A stretch of 64,000 nucleotides of DNA from an uncultured Bacteroides sp. Lineage in GTDB: Bacteria; Bacteroidota; Bacteroidia; Bacteroidales; Bacteroidaceae. Both the position numbers and the translations under genes were made by a program. The DNA lies in NCBI RefSeq assembly GCF_937912035.1, contig NZ_CALDPF010000047.1:43671-107670 (forward strand), given 5' to 3'. The first letter of the stretch is position 1. Each line of letters begins with the position of its first letter. The notes below the pieces were generated by a model. It made no database searches. It worked only from the letters and a program-made list of their open reading frames with translations, and was not told where the DNA came from. Of this stretch, positions 44,909 to 54,730 are shown piece by piece.

Positions 44909-47530
44909 ATGAAACATATAGTATTATTCTGCTTTGTTGTATTATGTAGTTTTACATTGAAAGGACAACAATATCCTTTCAACGATAAATCTTTGTCGAT
45001 AGAACAAAGAGTGACAGATTTGTTGAATAGAATGACTTTGGAAGAAAAGATAGATTTATTAGCTGGGTATAACGATTTTTACCTTCATCCTTGTGAAAGG
45101 CTTGGTATACCAGCTTTTAAAATGGCAGACGGCCCGCTTGGATTGTCATCGTGGGGATTATGGGGTAGAGCTACAGCTTTTCCTTCTGCTATTGCTGTTG
45201 CATCTTCCTGGAATAGGGAATTGTCTTTTCAATTGGGCGAAATGTATGCGCAGGAATGGAGGGCAAGAGGTATTCATTTCCTTTTGGCTCCAGGGGTTAA
45301 TATCTATAGAGCATCAAAGGGAGCACGTAATTTTGAATATTATGGTGAAGATCCTTATTTGACATCTAATATGGTTGTCCCGTTTATTAAGGCCGTCCAG
45401 GAAGGTGGTGTTATTGCAACTATAAAACATTTTGCAGGTAATGATCAGGAGTATGACAGATATACAGTCAGTACAGAAGTTTCTGATAGGGCTTTGCATG
45501 AGATATATTTGGCCCCATTTAAGGCTGCAGTTCAAAAAGCAAATGTAAAGGCAGTAATGACAGGTTATAATCCGTTAAGAGGTATCTATTGTACTGAGAA
45601 TAAGTTTTTGATAGATATTCTTAAAAAAGACTGGGGATTCACAGGTATATTAATGTCTGATTGGGCATGTACATACTCTGCCGATAAAGCGGCAAATAAT
45701 GGATTGGATCTTGAAATGGGAAGCAAAAGCTGGTTTAATAAAGAAAAACTGTTGCCTTTGATAGAACAGGGGCTTGTTTCAGAAGAGGTAATAAATGACA
45801 AAGTAAGGCGTATTTATGGGACCTGTATGGAAATGGGCTTCTTTGACAGAGCACAGAAAGTTGATAGTATTCCTGTTTATAATCAAAAGGCTAATAAGTT
45901 GTCTCTTAAAGCAGCAGAGGAGGGTATCGTTCTTTTGAAAAACTCCGGAATATTACCTTTGAATTCACCTAAATCAATAGCTGTAATAGGACCTACTGCA
46001 AATCCTCCTGTAATAAACGACAGGGTATTCTCAACCAATGGAATTGTTTATGGTGGTGGCGGTAGTTCAAGAGTACATCCGTGGTATGTTGTTAATGATC
46101 TTCAAGGAATAGAGAATGAATTTAAAAACTCACGAATATATTATCACGAAGGCATTTCCAATCAGTTTAAACGTAGGATATTTAGAAATAGTGTATTTAG
46201 AACAGAAAACGGTAAACGAGGATTAAAAGCACGTTATTACTCTGCTGTTAGTAATTCTGATGGTCGGGTTTCTTCCGATTTGATTAAAGAACAAGCGAAG
46301 GCTGCTGGAAGAGTCGTTAATTTTTTTGAGTCTTCTTCTGAAGAATGTGTGGACAGTGCAATAATAAGCAGAATTGATAGAAATGTTGATTTTGAATGGT
46401 GGGGAACTCCAGATAATAATAAGAATTTCGGTTCTGATTATGAAATTGAGTGGGAAGGATATATTGATGTACTAAAGGATGATACTGTTCGTTTCTTTGT
46501 TGATGCTCAGGGAGCTTATCAGTTGTTTGTAGATGGCAGACTTTTGGCTGATGCTTCAGAATCACAGTCGTTTCACGTAAGTTCAAAAGCTGTTTATGCT
46601 ATGAAAGGTTCAGTAAAGCATGTAAAATTGAAATACTGGAATCAGCGTTCTACACCATCAGAGATAAGAATGGGTTATTGTTATAATAGTGATATCGATT
46701 TTTCGGAGGTTGTAAATCTGGCTTCTAAGGTTGATGCAGTTATTTTTTGTGCCGGTTTGGATGGTAGTATAGAACTTGAGGGAAGAGACAGGCCTTTCGA
46801 TTTACCATACGGTCAGGATATACTTATAAGAAAAATATCAGAGGTAAATCCTAATACTATTGTTGTAATGCACGCTGGTGGTGGAGTAAATATGTCTTCG
46901 TGGATAAATAATGTTGCTGCTGTTCTACATGCTTTTTATCTCGGACAGGAAGGAGGAAATGCTTTAGCAAGAATTATTTCCGGTAAGGTAACTCCTTCAG
47001 CAAAATTACCATTTACAATAGAAAAGAACTGGAATGATTCACCTGCAGCCGGGAACTATGATGAAACAAGAAAGGAAAAGAAAGTTTACTATAATGAAGG
47101 CATATTTACTGGATATAGGGGGTATGAAAAGAGAGGTGTGAAACCTTTATTTCCATTTGGATTCGGATTATCTTATACATCGTTTAAATATGAAAATCTA
47201 TCAGTAGAGATAGTTGATAAAAAGAATAATCTTATAGAAGTAAAATTTGATATTACCAATACAGGAAATATGGCTGGAGCAGAGATTGTACAGTTGTATG
47301 TTACAGATGTTAAATCTAAGGAAGAACGACCTTTGAAAGAACTTAAAGGATTTGAGAAAGTTTCATTAAAACCCAATGAAACCAAATCGGTCAGTATAAT
47401 ACTATCTGAAGAAGATTTTCAATATTATAGTGAGAAAAGCAAAAAATGGATTCTTGAAAAAGGAGAGTTTATAATAAAAGTTGGTGCTTCATCACAAGAT
47501 ATAAGAATGGAGAAAAAAATCAGATTTTAA
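44909..47530 (+). CDS. GH3 glycosidase with inserted PA14 domain
   Basis: An 873-residue secreted protein (signal MKHIVLFCFVVLCSFTLKG). GH3 N-terminal domain: SLSIEQRVTDLLNRMTLEEKIDLL, MADGPLG, KHFAGNDQEYDRYT and nucleophile D251 in GILMSDWACTYS. GH3 C-terminal domain: EGIVLLKNSGILPL. A PA14-type insert occupies about 430-585 (GLKARYYSAVSNSDG, FFVDAQGAYQLFVDGRLL) and may shape substrate choice. A fibronectin-III-like domain ends the protein (VKFDITNTGNMAGAEIVQLYV). This organisation is typical of beta-glucosidase/beta-xylosidase GH3s of Bacteroides. The next GH3 follows after 32 bases, so the two are co-transcribed. Confidence 0.93.
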   Translation: MKHIVLFCFVVLCSFTLKGQQYPFNDKSLSIEQRVTDLLNRMTLEEKIDLLAGYNDFYLHPCERLGIPAFKMADGPLGLSSWGLWGRATAFPSAIAVASSWNRELSFQLGEMYAQEWRARGIHFLLAPGVNIYRASKGARNFEYYGEDPYLTSNMVVPFIKAVQEGGVIATIKHFAGNDQEYDRYTVSTEVSDRALHEIYLAPFKAAVQKANVKAVMTGYNPLRGIYCTENKFLIDILKKDWGFTGILMSDWACTYSADKAANNGLDLEMGSKSWFNKEKLLPLIEQGLVSEEVINDKVRRIYGTCMEMGFFDRAQKVDSIPVYNQKANKLSLKAAEEGIVLLKNSGILPLNSPKSIAVIGPTANPPVINDRVFSTNGIVYGGGGSSRVHPWYVVNDLQGIENEFKNSRIYYHEGISNQFKRRIFRNSVFRTENGKRGLKARYYSAVSNSDGRVSSDLIKEQAKAAGRVVNFFESSSEECVDSAIISRIDRNVDFEWWGTPDNNKNFGSDYEIEWEGYIDVLKDDTVRFFVDAQGAYQLFVDGRLLADASESQSFHVSSKAVYAMKGSVKHVKLKYWNQRSTPSEIRMGYCYNSDIDFSEVVNLASKVDAVIFCAGLDGSIELEGRDRPFDLPYGQDILIRKISEVNPNTIVVMHAGGGVNMSSWINNVAAVLHAFYLGQEGGNALARIISGKVTPSAKLPFTIEKNWNDSPAAGNYDETRKEKKVYYNEGIFTGYRGYEKRGVKPLFPFGFGLSYTSFKYENLSVEIVDKKNNLIEVKFDITNTGNMAGAEIVQLYVTDVKSKEERPLKELKGFEKVSLKPNETKSVSIILSEEDFQYYSEKSKKWILEKGEFIIKVGASSQDIRMEKKIRF

Positions 47531-47562
47531 ATGTATTTATACGTTTATAAATAGTTTGTATT

Positions 47563-49875
47563 ATGAAATTACAAAGATTTTTTATATTGGGTATCTGTAT
47601 AGGCCTTTATTCATGTGAATCAAAAACTAATATAGTAGACACTTCCATATACTTAGACCCTGACCGTCCTATAGATGAACGTGTTGAGGCCTTATTATCA
47701 CAAATGACAATAGAAGAAAAAATAGCCCAAATGGATATGGTTTCAGAGTGGGATCAGGATAGTGTTATGAATGCGGGTTATTATGATTTTGGTGCTTGGA
47801 TTGCAGGACAAGAACCTGAGGAGACAAACATACTTCAGGCTTTATCAGAAAAAACACGTTTAAAAATTCCATATTTGATAGGTATGGATGCAGCGCATGG
47901 ATATGGAACACTTCAGGGCCGAACAATATTTCCTACATCAATAAGTATGGCAGCTACATTTAATCGTGATTTGGTTAGAATAGTTTCACAGAAAGCTGCA
48001 GAAGAAATTCGTTCTGCCGGAACTCACTGGACATTTGCTCCATGTGTAGATATAGTATATGATGCCCGTTGGGGACGTACTGGTGAAACTTATGGTGAAG
48101 ATCCTTTTTTGGCGAGTGAACTTGTTAGATATTCAATATATGGTTTACAGGGAAATGCAGTTCCAGAAAAGAAGGTTGCGGTATCTGTAAAGCATCTGGC
48201 GGGTGGAGGAGCATCTGTCGGTGGAGTCAATCATGCATCTGCAGATATATCTGAACGTTCTTTACGATCAAATATATTACCACCATTTAAAGCTGCCATT
48301 GAGGCTGGATGTATGACTATTATGCCTGGTCATAATGATATAGGTGGTGTGCCATGCCATTCTTCTAAATGGTTATTGACAGATGTAATAAAAAAAGAAT
48401 ATGGTTTTCGTGGTTTTTTCATCAGTGATATGATGGATATGGATAATCTGAAAAAATTACATTATACAGCTCATAATCAAAAAGAGGCTTTAGAAAAAAG
48501 TGTAAATGCAGGAATGGATATGCACATGTATTCGCCAGATAGTTTACAATTTTTTGTTCCAGTGAAACAATTAGTAAAGGAAGGAAAAATCTCAATTGAT
48601 AGAATAGATGATGCAGTTCGCCGTATACTTAGAGTTAAATTTGAGTTAGGCTTATTTGAAAATCGTTATGTTGATCCGGCAAAAGATGTTTATGCAACAC
48701 CGGAAAACCGTTCGGTAGCTTTGGATGCTGCACGTGAATGTATTGTTTTACTAAAGAATGAAGGAAAAATTCTTCCTTTAAACAGAAAGAAGTATAAGCG
48801 TGTTCTGGTTACAGGTCCTAATGCTGATAATCAATCTATTTTGGGAGATTGGAGTTTCTTTCAGCCGGAAGAAAATGTGATTACTGTTTTAGAGGGTATT
48901 CGTATGATGTCTGATGAAATTGAGATAATATATAGTAACAGTGGTAGAATCAGATTTAAATTGTCTCATGACAAAACTAATACAACAGATCCTGAACTCC
49001 AAGAAAAAATGTTGGCAGAGGGTGGAGGTATTTCTGATTACACTATTTCTGATGCTGTACATAAAGCAAAGAACTGTGATTTGATAGTTGTAGTAATTGG
49101 CGGATATGGTATACGCTCAGACTGGGGATTAAGAACATACGGAGAATCAGCAGATCGTCCTTCTATAGATTTCTATGGTCGTCAGGTTGAACTTGTTCAG
49201 GCTTTACAGAAGACAGGAAAACCTGTTGTTGTACTAATAGTAAATGGTAAGCCTCTCAACAATGAATGGATATCAGATAATATTCCTGTAATAATAGATA
49301 TGTGGGAGCCAGGTTTGTATGGTGGGCAAGCTGTTGCCGAAGTTTTGTTTGGGAGAGTTAACCCATCCGGAAAACTTCCTATAACAATACCAAAACATGC
49401 AGGACAGATTCCTATGTATTATTATCAGGATTCTTCGAGATACTGGACTGGTTATGGTCTTGGTAGCTCACGTTCGGATGATAAGCCAGCTTTTTGTTTT
49501 GGTCATGGTCTTAGCTATACTACTTTTGAGTACAGTGATTTGCATATAGATTCAGTATTTTCTTCTGGTAATGATATTTCTCTATCTTTTAAACTTAAGA
49601 ATACAGGAAATATGTCAGGAAAGGAAGTCCCATTAGTTTTTATTAATGATGAGGTTTCGAGTGTAGTAACACCTGTTATGATGCTAAAAGGATTTGACAA
49701 AATAGAATTATATCCAAATGAGGAAAAGATTGTAAATATAGTTATACCATATAAGCAGTTAGGATTGTGGAATGAGGATATGAAATATGTTGTTGAACCA
49801 GGACAATTTTCTGTTATGGTAGGACGTTCTGTTGATGATATTAGATTGAAAAAAAAATTCAGAATGATAAAATAA
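47563..49875 (+). CDS. GH3 glycosidase lipoprotein
   Basis: This 770-residue protein has lipobox LYSC (MKLQRFFILGICIGLYSCESK). GH3 N-domain motifs: RVEALLSQMTIEEKIAQM, GMDAAHGYG, FAPCVDIVYDARWGRTGETYGEDPFLASE, KHLAGGGASVGGVNHASAD, and nucleophile D289 in FRGFFISDMMDMDNL, where the usual SDW reads SDM. C-domain: CIVLLKNEGKILPLNRKKYKRVLVTGPNAD, WGLRTYGESADRPSIDFYGRQVELVQAL. A C-terminal FnIII-like domain follows. Probably a periplasmic or surface-anchored beta-glycosidase acting on oligosaccharides; the substitution next to the nucleophile could alter +1 subsite binding. Confidence 0.92.
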   Translation: MKLQRFFILGICIGLYSCESKTNIVDTSIYLDPDRPIDERVEALLSQMTIEEKIAQMDMVSEWDQDSVMNAGYYDFGAWIAGQEPEETNILQALSEKTRLKIPYLIGMDAAHGYGTLQGRTIFPTSISMAATFNRDLVRIVSQKAAEEIRSAGTHWTFAPCVDIVYDARWGRTGETYGEDPFLASELVRYSIYGLQGNAVPEKKVAVSVKHLAGGGASVGGVNHASADISERSLRSNILPPFKAAIEAGCMTIMPGHNDIGGVPCHSSKWLLTDVIKKEYGFRGFFISDMMDMDNLKKLHYTAHNQKEALEKSVNAGMDMHMYSPDSLQFFVPVKQLVKEGKISIDRIDDAVRRILRVKFELGLFENRYVDPAKDVYATPENRSVALDAARECIVLLKNEGKILPLNRKKYKRVLVTGPNADNQSILGDWSFFQPEENVITVLEGIRMMSDEIEIIYSNSGRIRFKLSHDKTNTTDPELQEKMLAEGGGISDYTISDAVHKAKNCDLIVVVIGGYGIRSDWGLRTYGESADRPSIDFYGRQVELVQALQKTGKPVVVLIVNGKPLNNEWISDNIPVIIDMWEPGLYGGQAVAEVLFGRVNPSGKLPITIPKHAGQIPMYYYQDSSRYWTGYGLGSSRSDDKPAFCFGHGLSYTTFEYSDLHIDSVFSSGNDISLSFKLKNTGNMSGKEVPLVFINDEVSSVVTPVMMLKGFDKIELYPNEEKIVNIVIPYKQLGLWNEDMKYVVEPGQFSVMVGRSVDDIRLKKKFRMIK

Positions 49876-49923
49876 AGTTTTAAATAACATTTGCTATTTA
49901 TAATATAGAATTGTATCCTATTA

Positions 49924-49976
49924 TTGTCAAATTGTATTCTTTTGTCAAATTATATATTACATATTTCATACCTTTG
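49924..49976 (+). promoter_or_regulatory. Promoter of the GH36 gene with paired direct repeats
   Basis: TACCTTTG at 49969-49976 fits the -7 consensus, 25 bases before the ATG. Upstream lie two exact copies of TTGTCAAATT (49924-49933 and 49942-49951), 18 bases start to start. Paired direct repeats abutting the promoter are typical operators of AraC-type activators such as the HTCS output domain. Binding is inferred. Confidence 0.5.
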
Positions 49977-50001
49977 CCATTAATAATTAAGATTTGATAA
50001 T

Positions 50002-52197
50002 ATGAAAAATTATTTAGTAAGTAAGAAGAACATTTTTTTGATGTTCCTGTTGGTTTCTTCGGCATCTTCTTTTGGTAAGGATTATTTAATATCAACTCCA
50101 AAAACATCTTTATTACTATCTGCAGAAAAAGGGAAGAAATCTAAAGTACAGTATTATGGAACCCGTATAAACGATGTAAATGATGTTTACAATTCTGGCT
50201 TGAATATGAATTATGAGAGTTATCCGGCGTTTGGACTTGACTGTATTAAGGAAAAGGCTATTGCAATCACTCACAGTGATGGAAACCAGTCTTTGGACTT
50301 GTATGTCGATGATGTCATAACAGAGAATAGAGAGGGATGTGAAATCACTAAGATTATAATGAATGATAATGTGTATCCTGTTGAGGTAGTACAGTGTTTT
50401 AAGAATTATGAGGGGACAGATGTTATATCTACTTGGGTAGAAATAAATAATCAAGGTAAGAAACCTGTAACTTTATATCAGTTCGCATCTGCATATATGT
50501 CTATGCCAAGAGGTGATAACTGGATTAATCATTTACATGGGGACTGGGCTTCTGAACACACAATGGAGGAAGAAAAACTTACTAACGGACAGAAGTGTAT
50601 TGTGAATAGATATGCTTTGGATAATACGACAACAAGTAATCCTTCGTTTATGGTCAGTATGGATGGTCAGTTGAAGGAAAATACAGGACTTGTTATGGGA
50701 GGAGTTCTTTCATGGACTGGTAATTATAAGATTCAGTTCAATGCACAGAACAGTTACTTGAATATTATAGCGGGAATCAGTGAGGACAATTCTTATTATA
50801 TATTGGACGGAAAGCAAACTTTTATAACTCCGGAATTTGCAATGACTTATAGTGTTGATGGGAAAGGTGGGGTAAGTCGAACTTTCCATAAATGGGCAAG
50901 AAAATATAAACTGAACAGAGGTGGAGAAACACGTGATATTCTGCTGAATAGTTGGGAAGGTGTATATTTCAAAGTCAATCAGGAGGCCATGGAGCAAATG
51001 ATGAACGATTTTTCAGAAATGGGAGGTGAATTGTTTGTAATGGATGATGGTTGGTTTGGAAATAAGTATCCAAGAAATAATGGAACTTCATCTTTGGGTG
51101 ACTGGAATGTGTGTAAGGAGAAATTACCTCAGGGAATACAGGGGCTTATAGATTATGCCAAATCCAAGAATATAAAATTCGGAATATGGATAGAGCCTGA
51201 GATGACTAACACTAAGAGTGAACTTTTTGAGAAACATCCGGACTGGGTGTTACAGGTTAAAGGACGTGATTTGACAAAAGGAAGAGGAGGCAGTCAGGTC
51301 GTGTTGGATCTGACTAATCCTGAAGTACAGGATTTTGTGTTTAGTGTAGTTGATAATCTTATGACAAACTATCCTGAAATAGCATACATGAAATGGGATG
51401 ATAATAGTAGTCTTATGGATTATGGGTCTTGTTATTTACCGAAAAATAAACAATCAAACTTGTATGTAGATTATCAGATTGGATTGGAAAATGTGTTGAA
51501 GCGTATCAGAGCGAAATATCCAGATCTTGTAATGCAGGCATGTGCCGGAGGGGGTGGTAGAGTGAATTATGGAATGCTTCCATATTTTGATGAGTTCTGG
51601 ACAAGTGACAATACTGATGCATTACAGAGGATATATATGCAGTGGGGAATTTCTGGTTATTATCCGGCAATAGCAATGGCTTCGCATGTCAGTGCGGACA
51701 AGAATCATCAGACAGGTAGGATTACGCCTTTGAAATTCAGGTTTGATGTCGCTATGTCAGGTCGTTTGGGTATGGAAATCCAGCCTAAAGATATGTCTGA
51801 TAAAGATAAGGCTTTTGCAAAAAGAGCAATTGCTGCTTATAAGGATATACGTGAAATTGTTCAGTTCGGTGATTTGTACAGACTTGTTTCTCCGTACGAT
51901 GATCGAGGTTTGGCATCGTTAATGTATGTATGTGAGGATAAGGCTGAAGCTGTCTTTTATGCATATAAGTTGGAGCATTTTAAAAATATGAATATTCCAA
52001 ATGTGCGAATGAATGGTCTGGACCCGAATAAAAAGTACCGATTGAAAGATTTAACACCTGTTAATGAGAATAAGCCTTGTTGGCTTAATGACAGAATTAT
52101 TAGTGGAAAAGTGTTGATAGAGCAGGGATTACCATTGAGAAGTCTTTTAGGCAGTGAATATTCAAGTCTTGTGTTGGAACTAAATGAAGTAGAATGA
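50002..52197 (+). CDS. GH36 alpha-galactosidase, secreted
   Basis: A 731-residue protein with a signal peptide (FLMFLLVSSASSFGKDY). GH36 features: an N-terminal beta domain to about 300; LLNSWEGVYFKVN; FVMDDGWFGNK; GIWIEPEM; nucleophile D466 in YMKWDDNSS; ACAGGGGRVNYGMLPYFDEFW; and acid/base D536 in FWTSDNTDALQRIYMQWG. It releases terminal alpha-galactose; alpha-N-acetylgalactosaminidase activity also occurs in the family. It starts a run with its own promoter and is followed after 24 bases by the GH63-like gene. Confidence 0.94.
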   Translation: MKNYLVSKKNIFLMFLLVSSASSFGKDYLISTPKTSLLLSAEKGKKSKVQYYGTRINDVNDVYNSGLNMNYESYPAFGLDCIKEKAIAITHSDGNQSLDLYVDDVITENREGCEITKIIMNDNVYPVEVVQCFKNYEGTDVISTWVEINNQGKKPVTLYQFASAYMSMPRGDNWINHLHGDWASEHTMEEEKLTNGQKCIVNRYALDNTTTSNPSFMVSMDGQLKENTGLVMGGVLSWTGNYKIQFNAQNSYLNIIAGISEDNSYYILDGKQTFITPEFAMTYSVDGKGGVSRTFHKWARKYKLNRGGETRDILLNSWEGVYFKVNQEAMEQMMNDFSEMGGELFVMDDGWFGNKYPRNNGTSSLGDWNVCKEKLPQGIQGLIDYAKSKNIKFGIWIEPEMTNTKSELFEKHPDWVLQVKGRDLTKGRGGSQVVLDLTNPEVQDFVFSVVDNLMTNYPEIAYMKWDDNSSLMDYGSCYLPKNKQSNLYVDYQIGLENVLKRIRAKYPDLVMQACAGGGGRVNYGMLPYFDEFWTSDNTDALQRIYMQWGISGYYPAIAMASHVSADKNHQTGRITPLKFRFDVAMSGRLGMEIQPKDMSDKDKAFAKRAIAAYKDIREIVQFGDLYRLVSPYDDRGLASLMYVCEDKAEAVFYAYKLEHFKNMNIPNVRMNGLDPNKKYRLKDLTPVNENKPCWLNDRIISGKVLIEQGLPLRSLLGSEYSSLVLELNEVE

Positions 52198-52221
52198 GAA
52201 ATAAAAATAATTTGATAGATA

Positions 52222-53721
52222 ATGATTATGGGTTTCAGAATTCTGTTTTATATATTAGTAGTATGTGGTTGCAATTTAGTATTTGCTAAAGGAAGTCTTG
52301 ATAGGGATTTACTTCCTCAACCTATATTCTCAGAAAAACCAGAGTTTGTTGATTTGTACTGGAATACATGGGAACTTGCCTGGGGTAGAGTGAAATATCA
52401 GGATGGTGTGTTCCAATCTCCATATATGGATGAGAATCTTTGGGACGACACTATCTGGATATGGGATACGGAGTTTATGGTATTATTCTGTCGATATGCT
52501 CCGTCTGTATTTCCGGGAATACAAAGTTTGGATAATTTTTATGAGTCTATTCTTAATAAGAAACCTTCTTCTTTGAGAATACAGCATCCGGATAATCCCC
52601 CTTTCTATCCTTGGGTGGAATATGAATATTATAAAATGACTGGTGATAGGGAGCGTATAAAGAAGGTTCTCCTTGAAGATAAATTCTTGCAGCGTCATTA
52701 TAACTGGTTTGAAAATCTGAAACGGGGAACGAAACTTCATTTCAGGCATGCCTGGATTGCTTTGGAAAAAAGAGATTTGGGATATAGATGGGGATGGGTT
52801 CAGAGCGGTATGGACAATACTCCAAGAGGAAGAGGACGAAAAGGGGAATTGCTCTGGATGGATGCTGTGGCACAGCAGGCACTGGCGGCTTTATATATTG
52901 AACGTTTAGCAAAGGAACTGGGAGATAAGGATATAGCTAAGGAATATAAGAAATTATATAAGGAACACAAGGAACTTCTTAATGAATATTACTGGGATGA
53001 AGAGGATGGATTTTATTATGATCTTTCTGAAGAAGATATATCGTTTGTAAAGGTAAGGACTCCTGCTGTATATTGGTCTATGCTTGCTGAAATACCTGAT
53101 AAAAAACAGGCGGAAAGATTAGTGAAATATGCTGTAGACCCGTTGGAGTTTGGAGGTAAGTATCCATGGCCTTCTGTTTCACGACGTGATAAGGATTATA
53201 ATAATGAAATAGGTGATTACTGGAAAGGGGCTGTCTGGCTTCCATTGGCATATATGGCAACAAAGGCTCTTGAAACATATGGGTATTATGATATTGCGCA
53301 TGAAAACTCTTATAGGCTGCTGGAGCAAATGAGCGAAACTTATAATAAATTCACTCCGGCAACTGTCTGGGAATGTTATTCACCTTCTGCTCCACGTCCT
53401 TCTGAAAGACAGTATAAGGATAGAAGAGAACTGGTTAGACATGACTTTTGCGGATGGTCTGCTTTGGGACCAATCTCATTGTTCATAGAGAATGTATTGG
53501 GATTTTATAATATTGACGCAAATAAAAGGCTTGTGGAATGGCATAAGAATGGAGATGGCGAACAAGGGTTGCGTAACCTGAGATTCGGGGATATAATAAC
53601 TGATATTGTGGCGAACGGAAAGAATGTCAATGTGAATAGTAATGAACCTTATACACTGATAATCAATGGTAAGAAATATAAAGTGAAACGAGGTAGCCAG
53701 ACTCTTGTTTTGAAACGGTAG
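52222..53721 (+). CDS. GH63/trehalase-like (alpha/alpha)6 glycosidase, secreted
   Basis: This 499-residue protein has a signal peptide (ILFYILVVCGCNLVFAKGS); ATGs at 52222 and 52228 are both possible starts. Helical-toroid glucosidase motifs resembling the GH63 C-terminal domain and clan GH-G: LWDDTIWIWDTEFMVLFCRYA, YRWGWVQSGMDNTPRG (the SGMDNSPR-like acid motif), YYWDEEDGFYYDL, GDYWKGAVWLPLAYM, and TPATVWECYSPSAP with the likely general base. Family members cleave alpha-glucosyl or related alpha links; the sugar here is unknown. The C terminus (about 440-499) is a small beta module. It follows GH36 by 24 bases. Confidence 0.85.
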   Translation: MIMGFRILFYILVVCGCNLVFAKGSLDRDLLPQPIFSEKPEFVDLYWNTWELAWGRVKYQDGVFQSPYMDENLWDDTIWIWDTEFMVLFCRYAPSVFPGIQSLDNFYESILNKKPSSLRIQHPDNPPFYPWVEYEYYKMTGDRERIKKVLLEDKFLQRHYNWFENLKRGTKLHFRHAWIALEKRDLGYRWGWVQSGMDNTPRGRGRKGELLWMDAVAQQALAALYIERLAKELGDKDIAKEYKKLYKEHKELLNEYYWDEEDGFYYDLSEEDISFVKVRTPAVYWSMLAEIPDKKQAERLVKYAVDPLEFGGKYPWPSVSRRDKDYNNEIGDYWKGAVWLPLAYMATKALETYGYYDIAHENSYRLLEQMSETYNKFTPATVWECYSPSAPRPSERQYKDRRELVRHDFCGWSALGPISLFIENVLGFYNIDANKRLVEWHKNGDGEQGLRNLRFGDIITDIVANGKNVNVNSNEPYTLIINGKKYKVKRGSQTLVLKR

Positions 53722-53829
53722 GTGTTGCTTGAAAAAAGTCTTTCTAATGTTGTTGTCTTGTATTTATATCCTGTAATTTTATGTCGGATTTGAATTTATA
53801 AGGATAGTAAATTTAGAAAACGTAAATAT

Positions 53830-54705
53830 ATGAAAGAGGCATTTATAAAACTTCATCTGTCTGTCCTGTTGGCTGGAGGAACGGGAGTATTTGGAAAACT
53901 GATAACGTTGAATGAGTTTATGCTGGTGTGGTACCGGTTATTATTGGCCGCAATATTATTTTATTTTGTGCTTAAGATATCCGGTAGTATTAAGAAAGTA
54001 AGTAGAAAGGATATTCTTAAGATTGGACTGGTAGGAACTTTGTTGGCATTGCACTGGGTGTTCTTTTATGCCAGTATCAAGTTCTCGAATGTTTCTATCG
54101 GAGTGGTGTGTCTGTCGCTGATGAGTTTTTTCACTGCGATTTTCGAACCGTTCATAAACAGGAAACGTATCTCTGTAAAGGAGATAGCTTTCAGTCTGAT
54201 TGCTGTGGCGGGAATAGTTCTGATATTCCACTTCGATACTAGATATAGGACAGGGGTTCTGTTGGGGATAATATCATCGGCTTTGGCTTCATTGTTTACC
54301 ATAATGAACAAGAAGGTGTCTGTAAATTATTCTTCAGGAACTATGTTGCTATATGAAATGTGTGGAGGATTTGTCGGGCTTACGGTTTTAATGCCACTGT
54401 ACAGTTATTGTTTCAATACGGATTTTGTAATACCTGGTACTACGGACTTCTGTTACCTGTTGGCATTGGCATCTGTATGTACGGTATGCCTGTATATTTT
54501 ACAGATTCAGGTTCTGAAAGTTATATCGGCTTTTACGGTTAATCTCAGTTATAATCTTGAACCTATCTATAGTATTATATTAGCCATGATGTTGTTTGAT
54601 GAGGGGCATTATCTGGATAGCAGCTTCTATATGGGACTGCTGCTGATTTTGTTTTCCGTAGTCTTACAGTCGATAGATGCCTTTATAAGGAACAGGGCTT
54701 CGTGA
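53830..54705 (+). CDS. EamA/DMT-family transporter
   Basis: A 291-residue inner-membrane protein with about 10 TM helices in two EamA repeats (FIKLHLSVLLAGGTGVFGKLITLNEFMLVWYRLLLAAILFYF; then GVLLGIISSALASLFTIMNKKVSVNYSSGTMLLYEM). Drug/metabolite transporters of this group commonly export amino acids or small metabolites. It is 25 bases before the GH2 gene and so within the PUL transcription unit, but it is not a known sugar importer. Substrate unknown. Confidence 0.9.
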   Translation: MKEAFIKLHLSVLLAGGTGVFGKLITLNEFMLVWYRLLLAAILFYFVLKISGSIKKVSRKDILKIGLVGTLLALHWVFFYASIKFSNVSIGVVCLSLMSFFTAIFEPFINRKRISVKEIAFSLIAVAGIVLIFHFDTRYRTGVLLGIISSALASLFTIMNKKVSVNYSSGTMLLYEMCGGFVGLTVLMPLYSYCFNTDFVIPGTTDFCYLLALASVCTVCLYILQIQVLKVISAFTVNLSYNLEPIYSIILAMMLFDEGHYLDSSFYMGLLLILFSVVLQSIDAFIRNRAS

Positions 54706-54730
54706 ATTTATAAAATGTAAAGATTGTGTT

